A stretch of 29,466 nucleotides of DNA from an uncultured Clostridium sp. (GTDB lineage Bacteria > Bacillota > Clostridia > Clostridiales > Clostridiaceae): the NCBI RefSeq assembly GCF_934754915.1, contig NZ_CAKVKB010000038.1, forward strand, positions 1 through 29,466. The letters run 5' to 3'. Both the position numbers and the translations under genes were made by a program. How positions within the stretch are numbered: position 1 is the stretch's first letter; every line of letters starts with the position of its first letter. Positions 16,041-23,136 of this stretch are shown one piece after another. The notes under the pieces were generated by a model. The model was not told the origin of the DNA and searched no databases. It was given only the letters and a program-made list of their open reading frames with translations.

Positions 16041-17243
16041 GTGATAGGATTAATAGGAATTAAAAAAAATACGCCTTTAGAGATAAGAGAAAAACTTGTA
16101 TTAAAACCTAAAAAGTGCAGGATATTTACAGAAAAACTATTAGAAATTTTTAAAGAAGTAGTAATTTTATCAACCTGTAATAGAACAGAAATTTATTTTA
16201 ATGATTTTTTTGAGAAAGAAGAACTATTAAAAGAGATTTTTGATATTTTGGAATGGAATTATTCATTGAGAGAATACGTGTTTTTGGCAAATGAAGAGGA
16301 ATCCTGCAGACATTTATTTGAAGTCTGCTGTGGTTTTCATTCAAAGATAACTGGAGAAGATCAGATACTTGGTCAGATTAAAAATGCATATGAAGAAGCA
16401 TGTAAATACAATTCAGTCAATATGGAACTTCACAGACTTTTTCAAGAAGCTGTTACTTGTGGAAAAAGGTTCAAAAATGAAGCAAGACTTTACGATATTC
16501 CAGTATCATCAGCTTCTATAGCTGTAAATGAAAGTATAAAAAAAGGATGTTTGAAATTCATGCTTATTGGATATGGAGATGTTGGACATCTTGTAATGAA
16601 ATATCTTCTTTCACATAAAAGTAAATGTGTTTATCTTGTTGTGAGGAATATTAATATTAAAAATGAAATTCAAGATGAACGAGTTAAGGTGATTACATTT
16701 GAAGAAAAGGATAGATATATAGATGAAGTTGATTGTATAATATCATGTACATCTGCACCTCATATTGTTATATCACATAATGATATAAAAAAATCTGGGA
16801 GAAAGCTGTATATTTATGATTTAGCAGTTCCAAGAGATGTTGACAAAGAAATAGAAAATATAGATAGAGCAGAAGTATATAACATAGACAAAATAAGTGT
16901 ACTAAATGATGAAAACAAAAAACTTAGAATTGAAAGAATGAATGAAAACAGATATATATTAAATAAATATCTAACGGAATTTAATGAATGGAAGAAAGTT
17001 AGAAAAGTTATTCCTGAAATAAAGAGGCTGAAAGAAGTTGGAAATGATGTATATGAGAAGAGAAGCATTACTTTTAAGAATAAGTGTAAAGACAAAAAAG
17101 ATGCTGAGCTGGCAGAAGTTTTGATAAAAAGTGCTTCTGATTTTTATGTAAATAGAGCGATAAAAGTTTTAAAGGAAGAAACATTAAAAGGATGTGAAAG
17201 TAAATGCATAGAGATATTAGAAAAGATATTCAAAGTGAAGTAG
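16041..17243 (+). CDS. hemA: Glutamyl-tRNA reductase
   Basis: Reduces glutamyl-tRNA(Glu) to glutamate-1-semialdehyde with NADPH, the first committed step of tetrapyrrole synthesis by the C5 route. 400 residues. The catalytic Cys46 is in LSTCNRTEIY. GEDQILGQIKNAYEEA is the conserved tRNA/substrate segment. A Rossmann domain begins at MLIGYGDVG (about residues 174-182), and the C-terminal helical dimerisation domain follows residue 300. The start is a GTG at 16041 with GAGGTGATG just upstream. The gene overlaps the next by 40 bases. It is the first of the hem cluster, an order known from other clostridia. Confidence 0.95.
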   Translation: MIGLIGIKKNTPLEIREKLVLKPKKCRIFTEKLLEIFKEVVILSTCNRTEIYFNDFFEKEELLKEIFDILEWNYSLREYVFLANEEESCRHLFEVCCGFHSKITGEDQILGQIKNAYEEACKYNSVNMELHRLFQEAVTCGKRFKNEARLYDIPVSSASIAVNESIKKGCLKFMLIGYGDVGHLVMKYLLSHKSKCVYLVVRNINIKNEIQDERVKVITFEEKDRYIDEVDCIISCTSAPHIVISHNDIKKSGRKLYIYDLAVPRDVDKEIENIDRAEVYNIDKISVLNDENKKLRIERMNENRYILNKYLTEFNEWKKVRKVIPEIKRLKEVGNDVYEKRSITFKNKCKDKKDAELAEVLIKSASDFYVNRAIKVLKEETLKGCESKCIEILEKIFKVK

Positions 17244-17875
17244 CAGACTATTCCTTCATTTCATTTTTTTCTAGAAAACTTAGAATAGGCATTATAGGTG
17301 GCGGAAAAGCAGGTTCAATAAAAGCCAGACATTTTGTAAATAATAAATGTTATGTAGAAATTTTAGCAAAAAAATTTTCAAGAGAAATTGAAGAACTTTC
17401 AAAAACAAATGATAATCTTGTACTTATTGATAAAGATTTTTACTGTGATTTTTTAAAAGATAAACATGTAATAATAATTGCACTGAATGATGTAAAAATA
17501 AAAAAAGATATAGTAAAATATTGTAAAGAAAATTATAAAATATATATAGACTGCACTGAATTTTCAGAGGGAATGGCAGTTGTACCTGTTGAAAGAAACT
17601 CAAAAAATATTAATATTGCATTAAATACAAAAAGAGGTAATCCTAGAGGAGCTGTATGGGCAGCTGATAATATAAAAGAGATACTTGCTGATTATGATGA
17701 ATATATAGATTTTACAACAAAGATTAGAAATAAAGCAAAATCTATTCCAGAACATAAAAAAGAAATAATAGAATTTCTTTTTAGTGATGAGTTTAAAAAA
17801 GAATTTGATATGGGGAAAGGAATTGAAAGTATAAAAAGCAGATTTTCTAAAGAAATTGTAGATGGGCTTATTTAA
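17204..17875 (+). CDS. Precorrin-2 dehydrogenase-like protein (siroheme synthase N-terminal type)
   Basis: A 223-residue cytosolic protein with an N-terminal dinucleotide-binding motif, IGIIGGGKAGSIKARHF (about residues 28-44), and the helical dimerisation domain typical of Met8p/CysG-N. The family oxidises precorrin-2 to sirohydrochlorin with NAD. The Asp in YIDCTEF lies where the family has its catalytic aspartate, but the surrounding NxxDDxxxCxF pattern is poorly kept and the usual GKSP motif reads KRGNPRG, so it is a divergent member. The ATG at 17204 lies inside hemA and AGGA is 11 bases before it; the start might be later. An equivalent open frame follows hemA in other clostridial hem clusters. 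Confidence 0.75.
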   Translation: MHRDIRKDIQSEVADYSFISFFSRKLRIGIIGGGKAGSIKARHFVNNKCYVEILAKKFSREIEELSKTNDNLVLIDKDFYCDFLKDKHVIIIALNDVKIKKDIVKYCKENYKIYIDCTEFSEGMAVVPVERNSKNINIALNTKRGNPRGAVWAADNIKEILADYDEYIDFTTKIRNKAKSIPEHKKEIIEFLFSDEFKKEFDMGKGIESIKSRFSKEIVDGLI

Positions 17876-17893
17876 ATATTGGAGGATATTTTT

Positions 17894-18772
17894 ATGAATA
17901 GATTGATACTTGCAACTAGAAAGAGTAAACTGGCTCAGGTTCAGACTGAAATAATTATGGATAACTTAAAAAAGAAATTGGATATAGATAGTGAAAAGCT
18001 GCTTATAGTTACAGAAGGAGATAGAAAACTTGATGTTTCATTAAATAAGATAGGAGGAAAAGGACTTTTTGTTAAAGACATAGAAAAAGCTCTTTTAGAA
18101 GGGAAAGCAGATGGAGCAGTTCATAGCATGAAAGATGTACCTTATGAATTAAGCAGTGAATTTGAAATAGCAGCAATTGCAGAAAGAGAAGATGTACGTG
18201 ATGTTTTAATATCAAAGGATAATATTTCATTTAGAGAATTGAGATATGGAGCTAAAATTGGAACGAGCAGCATAAGAAGAGCTGCACAATTAAAAATGTT
18301 GAGAAGTGACATTGAAATAGTATCTATAAGGGGAAATGTACAAACAAGACTTGCTAAGATGGAAAGTGAAAATCTTGATGGAATAGTACTTGCAGCAGCA
18401 GGAATTCATAGGCTGAATTTAGATAATATGATAACAGAATATTTTGATCCAAAGGAATTTCTTCCAGCAGTATCACAAGGTGCAATAGGAATTGAATGTG
18501 TAAAAGAAAGGGAAAATTCGAAGTATTTCAAGAAGCTGGATAATAGTGAAGCAAGACTTACAGTAGAAGCAGAAAGAAGCTTTATGAAAGAACTTAATGG
18601 AGACTGTCACAGTCTTATTGGCGCATATAGTGAAGTTAATGATGATGAGTTATATATGATTGGTATATATGAACTAAATGGAAACATAGTAAAAAAGGAT
18701 ATTACAGGAAATAAATCTAACTATATTGAATTAGGAAAGAAACTTGCAGAAAAAATATTAAAGTCGGTGTAA
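17894..18772 (+). CDS. hemC: Hydroxymethylbilane synthase (porphobilinogen deaminase)
   Basis: Joins four porphobilinogen units into hydroxymethylbilane. 292 residues. ATRKSKLAQ at the N-terminus, HSMKDVP with catalytic Asp81, GTSSIRRAAQL and the RGNVQTRL loop are all present. Cys238 in NGDCHSLIGAY carries the dipyrromethane cofactor. The start is the ATG at 17894 behind TTGGAGGATATTTTT; an in-frame TTG at 17879 lies within the ribosome binding site. It begins 18 bases after the preceding gene, so it is in the same operon. Confidence 0.95.
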   Translation: MNRLILATRKSKLAQVQTEIIMDNLKKKLDIDSEKLLIVTEGDRKLDVSLNKIGGKGLFVKDIEKALLEGKADGAVHSMKDVPYELSSEFEIAAIAEREDVRDVLISKDNISFRELRYGAKIGTSSIRRAAQLKMLRSDIEIVSIRGNVQTRLAKMESENLDGIVLAAAGIHRLNLDNMITEYFDPKEFLPAVSQGAIGIECVKERENSKYFKKLDNSEARLTVEAERSFMKELNGDCHSLIGAYSEVNDDELYMIGIYELNGNIVKKDITGNKSNYIELGKKLAEKILKSV

Positions 18773-18806
18773 AATATCAAATAAATTTATTAGGAGAAAA
18801 TTATCT

Positions 18807-20276
18807 ATGAGTAAAGTTTATATAATAGGAACAGGTCCTGAAGATGAAGAGTTATTAACAGTAAAAGCAGTAAAATGTTTAAAAAAATGTACAGCAGTAT
18901 TATATGATAGACTTGTTTCAAACAATATATTGAATTACCTCAATGATGACTGTGTAGTATATTATTGTGGAAAAGAACCAGGAGCACATTATAAAACTCA
19001 GGAAGAGATAAATGAAATGATTGTAAGACTGGCAGAAGAAGGACATATTGTAGGAAGAATAAAAGGTGGAGACCCTTATGTTTTCGGAAGAGGTGGAGAA
19101 GAAGTCCTTGCACTTATAGAAAAAAATATAGAGTTTGAAGTTATTCCTGGAATCACTTCACCTATTTCAGTTTTAAATTATGCAGGTATACCTATAACAC
19201 ATAGAGGAATAGCTCAAAGTTTTCATGTAGTAACTGGAATGTCATCTAAAAATTTAAATGTAAATTTTAAGGCATTAGCTATGGAAGAAGGAACTGTTGT
19301 ATTTATGATGGGACTTAGCAGTTTAAAGAATATAGTTGATGAACTGATTAAAAATGGGAAGAATCCGGAAACTCCTTGTGGTGTAATAATGAGAGGAACA
19401 TGCAGTAAACAAAAAAAAGTCATAGGTAATTTAAAAAATATAGTTGAAAAAGTTGAAAATGCAGGTCTCAAATCACCCTGTATAATTGTTGTTGGTGAAG
19501 TTGTAACATTAAATGAAAAACTTAGTTGGTATGAAAATAAACCTCTTTTTGGAATTAATATATGCATAACAAGATCACAGAAGCAAGGTGCTTCATTAAG
19601 AGACAAACTAAGAGATATGGGAGCTGAGGTTACATCAATAAGTGCAATTAAAATAGAACCTTCACCTGAAAATCTTGATGAGTATATTGATAGGTTATGT
19701 GAATATGAACATATTGTATTTACGTCTACAAATAGTGTTAATGTATTCTTTGATTATCTTATTAAAAAGGAGTATGATATAAGAAGATTAAATGCAAAAA
19801 TTTCAGCTATTGGAAAAGCTACATGGAAAAGCCTTGAATCTAGAGGAATTGTATGTTTTGAAAAAGCACGTGAATTTGTTGGTGAAGGTTTAGTTGAAGC
19901 TTTAAAACCTCATATTAATAAAAATGATAAAGTTCTAATACCTTGTTCATCTATTGCAAATATAGATGTGGCAGAAAAACTAAAAGAAGCTGGAGCAGAT
20001 GTTGAAAGAGTATTTATTTATAATACGGTAAAGGGAAAAGTAAGAAATAAAAAAGCTTTTGATGAAGTTGATGTGGTGTTTTTTACAAGTCCATCAACAG
20101 TACATAACCTTATTGATATGGTTGGAAAAGAGTCAGTTAAAGAAAAACATGTTGTTGCAATTGGACCTAAAACAAATAAAGCTCTTAATGAAATTGGAAT
20201 AAAGGCAGATATGTGTACTGAACATTCAGAAGAAGGATTTTTAAAAGAAATAGTAAAAATGATTGACAATAAATAA
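18807..20276 (+). CDS. cobA/hemD: Fused uroporphyrinogen-III C-methyltransferase / uroporphyrinogen-III synthase
   Basis: A 489-residue two-domain enzyme. Residues 1-240 are the SAM-dependent methyltransferase: VYIIGTGPEDEELLT, YDRLVS, then GRIKGGDPYVFGRGGEE (83-99) and YAGIPITHRG. It makes precorrin-2. Residues about 248-489 are HemD, which closes hydroxymethylbilane to uroporphyrinogen III: ICITRSQKQGASLRDKLRDMGAEV at the start, VFTSTNSVNVFF, SAIGKATWKSLESRG and FFTSPSTVHNL. The usual GPGDPELLT is GPEDEELLT, a minor change. The fusion couples ring closure to methylation and directs flux to siroheme and cobalamin. AGGAG is 11 bases before the ATG, 34 bases after hemC. Confidence 0.93.
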   Translation: MSKVYIIGTGPEDEELLTVKAVKCLKKCTAVLYDRLVSNNILNYLNDDCVVYYCGKEPGAHYKTQEEINEMIVRLAEEGHIVGRIKGGDPYVFGRGGEEVLALIEKNIEFEVIPGITSPISVLNYAGIPITHRGIAQSFHVVTGMSSKNLNVNFKALAMEEGTVVFMMGLSSLKNIVDELIKNGKNPETPCGVIMRGTCSKQKKVIGNLKNIVEKVENAGLKSPCIIVVGEVVTLNEKLSWYENKPLFGINICITRSQKQGASLRDKLRDMGAEVTSISAIKIEPSPENLDEYIDRLCEYEHIVFTSTNSVNVFFDYLIKKEYDIRRLNAKISAIGKATWKSLESRGIVCFEKAREFVGEGLVEALKPHINKNDKVLIPCSSIANIDVAEKLKEAGADVERVFIYNTVKGKVRNKKAFDEVDVVFFTSPSTVHNLIDMVGKESVKEKHVVAIGPKTNKALNEIGIKADMCTEHSEEGFLKEIVKMIDNK

Positions 20277-20423
20277 CGTTATCTCTGGAGTAGGCGTGTT
20301 AGCCATAATAAAGTTGATTTTATATAAATAGAAAGATATTGTTTTTTATAGAATATAACTCATATTGTTAAAAAATAGAAATGCTTTATATAAATTAATG
20401 GATTTGGAGGAATAAAAATAGTT

Positions 20424-21392
20424 ATGTTGAAAAGAGGACGAAGACTGAGAGCAAATGCTGCAATCAGAGATATGGTAAGAGAAACAGAACTTAATTCAAA
20501 GGATTTTATTTATCCTATATTTATAGTTGAAGGTGAAAACATAAAGAAAGAAATTTCTTCAATGCCTGGGAATTATCATTATTCTGTAGATAGATTAAAT
20601 GAAGTTGTAGAAGAAGCACAAAAAGCAGATATTGCAGGATTATTACTTTTTGGAATACCAGATCATAAAGATGAATGCGGAAGTGAAGCTTATAATGATA
20701 ATGGAATAGTACAGCAGGCAGTTAGAAAAATAAAAGAATTAGATGAAAATTTATTGGTAATAACAGATGTATGTATGTGTGAATATACATCTCATGGTCA
20801 TTGTGGAATATTACATGGACATGATGTAGATAATGATGAAACATTAAAATATTTAGATAAAATAGCAGTATCTCATGCAAAAGCAGGGGCTGACATGGTT
20901 GCACCTTCTGATATGATGGATGGAAGAATAGGTTCAATGAGAAAAGCCCTTGATGAAAATGGATTTAGAAAAGTAAGTATAATGAGCTATTCTGCAAAAT
21001 ATTGCTCTGCATTTTATGGACCATTCAGAGAAGCAGCAGATTCTGCACCACAATTTGGAGACAGAAAAACATATCAAATGGATCCTGCAAATAGAATGGA
21101 AGCAATAAGGGAAACTCAGATGGACATTGATGAAGGATGCGATATAATAATGGTTAAGCCTGCTCTTTCTTATCTAGATGTTATAAGAGAATGCAGGAAT
21201 AGTTTTGATATGCCATTAGCAGCATACAATGTAAGTGGCGAGTATTCAATGGTAAAGGCAGCTGGAAAGGCTGGACTTATAGATGAAGAAAGAGTTATGA
21301 TGGAAATTCTTACATCAATAAAAAGAGCTGGTGCTGATATAATAATAACTTATCATGCACTTGAAGCATCAAAAATATTAAATAATAGATAG
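20424..21392 (+). CDS. hemB: Delta-aminolevulinic acid dehydratase (porphobilinogen synthase)
   Basis: Condenses two 5-aminolevulinate molecules to porphobilinogen. 322 residues, usual length. Zinc-binding cysteines 117, 119 and 127 are in DVCMCEYTSHGHCG, which marks the Zn-dependent class. Schiff-base lysines are Lys192 (SYSAKYCSAFYGPFR) and Lys245 (MVKPALSYLD). The ATG at 20424 follows TTGGAGGAAT at a rather long spacing (about 12). A 147-base gap separates it from cobA/hemD; a loose promoter (TTGATT, 17 bp, TATTGT around 20313-20341) may lie there, but read-through is also likely. A terminator follows at 21431. Confidence 0.95.
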   Translation: MLKRGRRLRANAAIRDMVRETELNSKDFIYPIFIVEGENIKKEISSMPGNYHYSVDRLNEVVEEAQKADIAGLLLFGIPDHKDECGSEAYNDNGIVQQAVRKIKELDENLLVITDVCMCEYTSHGHCGILHGHDVDNDETLKYLDKIAVSHAKAGADMVAPSDMMDGRIGSMRKALDENGFRKVSIMSYSAKYCSAFYGPFREAADSAPQFGDRKTYQMDPANRMEAIRETQMDIDEGCDIIMVKPALSYLDVIRECRNSFDMPLAAYNVSGEYSMVKAAGKAGLIDEERVMMEILTSIKRAGADIIITYHALEASKILNNR

Positions 21393-21430
21393 TAGGATTA
21401 GGTAATAAATATATTATAGAAACAATGAAG

Positions 21431-21466
21431 TTGTCTGAATTATTTTGTGTGTTCAGACAATTTCTG
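21431..21466 (+). terminator. Terminator between hemB and hemL
   Basis: A 9-bp perfect stem (TTGTCTGAA with TTCAGACAA, loop of 12) is followed by TTTCT. It suggests that hemL is, at least in part, transcribed separately. Confidence 0.65.
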
Positions 21467-21563
21467 TATATACTGAGTTATTTTTGATGTTTATATTAAA
21501 TATGAAAAATTATCATATATATTTTAATACAAAGTTACATAATAAAAAGAAATCAAGCCAAGA

Positions 21564-21604
21564 TTTCATCATTCATTTTCAATTGTATATTTTCAATTGA
21601 AAAT
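21564..21604 (+). repeat. Dispersed intergenic repeat, copy B
   Basis: TTCATCATTCATT followed by TTCAATTGTATATTTTCAATT, the same core as the copies at 12049 and (inverted) 27361. Its right end is a perfect 16-bp palindrome, ATTTTCAATTGAAAAT (21589-21604). It ends 23 bases before the hemL start codon, next to the ribosome binding site. Confidence 0.65.
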
Positions 21605-21626
21605 ATTATAAGCAGGAGGAAAAATA

Positions 21627-22913
21627 ATGAGTAATGAACAGATTTTTATTGAATCACAAAAATATATGCCAGGAGGAGTAAACAGTCCTGTAAGATGTTT
21701 TAAGGGAATAAATATGAATCCTCCAATAATAAAGTCTGGCAAGGGTGTAATAATAAAAGATGAAGATGAAAATGAATATATAGATTTTGTACTTGCATGG
21801 GGCCCATTAATTCTTGGACATTGTGATGAAGATGTTGTAAAAGCGATACAAGAAACAAGTAGTGAGGCATTAGCATTTGGGGCACCAACAAAACTTGAAT
21901 TGGAACTTGGAAAATTCATGTGTGATAATTTAGATAATATTGATATGATAAGAATGGTTAATTCAGGTACAGAAGCTACAATGAGTGCAGTCAAACTTGC
22001 AAGGGGATATACAAAGAGAAATAAGATAGTTAAATTTGCAGGATGTTATCATGGACATTTTGATGGATTTTTAATAGAAGCAGGTTCGGGAGTAATGACT
22101 AATGGAATTCCAGGTTCTCTAGGTGTTCCAGAAGGTGCCATAGAAAATACTCTCATAGGAATATATAATGATAAAGAGCAAGTTACAGAATTATTTGAGA
22201 AGTATGGAAATGAAATTGCATGTGTTATCATAGAACCAGTAGCAGGGAATATGGGAGTAATAAAAGCAGAAGAAGATTTTATGAAAACACTTAGAAAATT
22301 ATGTGATAAATATGGTTCGTTGCTGATTTTTGATGAAGTAATGAATGGATTTAGAGTTGCATTTAAAGGTGCGCAGAGTCTTTTTGATGTAAATCCTGAT
22401 TTAGTAACATATGCAAAGATTATGGGTGGAGGACTTCCTTGTGGTGCATATGCAGGAAGAAGAGAAATAATGGAACAATTAGCACCTCTTGGAGGAGTGT
22501 ATCAAGCGGGGACAATGTCAGGAAATCCAATAGTAATGGCAGCAGGTCTTGCCACATTAAAAAAACTTAAGAATAACTTAAACTGGTATAATCACATTGA
22601 GGAAATAGGAACTATGCTGGAAGATGGAATAAAGGAAATTTCAATTAGATATAATATTCCAGTTGCTATAAACAGAGTTGGAGGAATGTTTACAATATTT
22701 TTCACTGATATTGAAAAAGTAAGAACTTATGATGATGTGAAGACTTGTAATGTTGAGAGATTCAACAGATACTTTGAATGTATGATAAAGAATGGAATAA
22801 ATATTGCACCGTCTCAATTTGAAGCTGTATTTTTAAGTGTAAAACATGAAAAATGTCATGTTGAAAAATTCCTCAAAGCATTTGAAGAATTTGCAGTAAA
22901 TGAATCGAAATAA
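21627..22913 (+). CDS. hemL: Glutamate-1-semialdehyde 2,1-aminomutase
   Basis: PLP enzyme that converts glutamate-1-semialdehyde to 5-aminolevulinate, acting directly after HemA. 428 residues, full length. MPGGVNSPVR is the conserved start. NSGTEATMSAVKLARG and FAGCYHGHFD bind the cofactor phosphate region and substrate, and IFDEVMNGFR holds the PLP-pyridine Asp. Lys264 in YAKIMGGGLP forms the Schiff base. GTMSGNPI is also present. GCAGGAGGAAAAATA precedes the ATG. It lies behind a terminator and a repeat, so its expression may be set independently of hemA-hemB. Confidence 0.95.
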   Translation: MSNEQIFIESQKYMPGGVNSPVRCFKGINMNPPIIKSGKGVIIKDEDENEYIDFVLAWGPLILGHCDEDVVKAIQETSSEALAFGAPTKLELELGKFMCDNLDNIDMIRMVNSGTEATMSAVKLARGYTKRNKIVKFAGCYHGHFDGFLIEAGSGVMTNGIPGSLGVPEGAIENTLIGIYNDKEQVTELFEKYGNEIACVIIEPVAGNMGVIKAEEDFMKTLRKLCDKYGSLLIFDEVMNGFRVAFKGAQSLFDVNPDLVTYAKIMGGGLPCGAYAGRREIMEQLAPLGGVYQAGTMSGNPIVMAAGLATLKKLKNNLNWYNHIEEIGTMLEDGIKEISIRYNIPVAINRVGGMFTIFFTDIEKVRTYDDVKTCNVERFNRYFECMIKNGINIAPSQFEAVFLSVKHEKCHVEKFLKAFEEFAVNESK

Positions 22914-22926
22914 ATATGAGAAGCTA

Positions 22927-22972
22927 ATAAAACTCCTTGAAAATATTTTGTTTTTCAAGGAGTTTTATGGTT
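22927..22972 (+). terminator. Terminator of hemL
   Basis: A perfect 17-bp stem (arms 22927-22943 and 22952-22968) around an 8-nt loop, with TTTTAT at the end. It starts 13 bases past the stop codon. Confidence 0.9.
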
Positions 22973-23016
22973 TATCATTATTTTAAATTTAATAATTTTT
23001 GGCATGAATATTGCTA

Positions 23017-23085
23017 TGTAAACGTATATATACAAATATTATTAAATATATGCGAATTTTATTGCAAATATATATAACGTTTACA
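23017..23085 (+). promoter_or_regulatory. Paired CcpA/LacI-type operator sites upstream of the mannanase gene
   Basis: TGTAAACGTATATATACA at 23017-23034 and, inverted, ATATAACGTTTACA at 23072-23085. The second matches the catabolite-response element pattern TGWAARCGYTWNCW at 13 of 14 positions on the minus strand, the first at 12 of 14. The two TGTAAACG half-words face each other 68 bases apart end to end, in front of the mannanase ribosome binding site. Confidence 0.6.
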
Positions 23086-23136
23086 AAGGACCTGATTATG
23101 AATTATCATATTGACTTATAAAGGAGGTATGTAATA

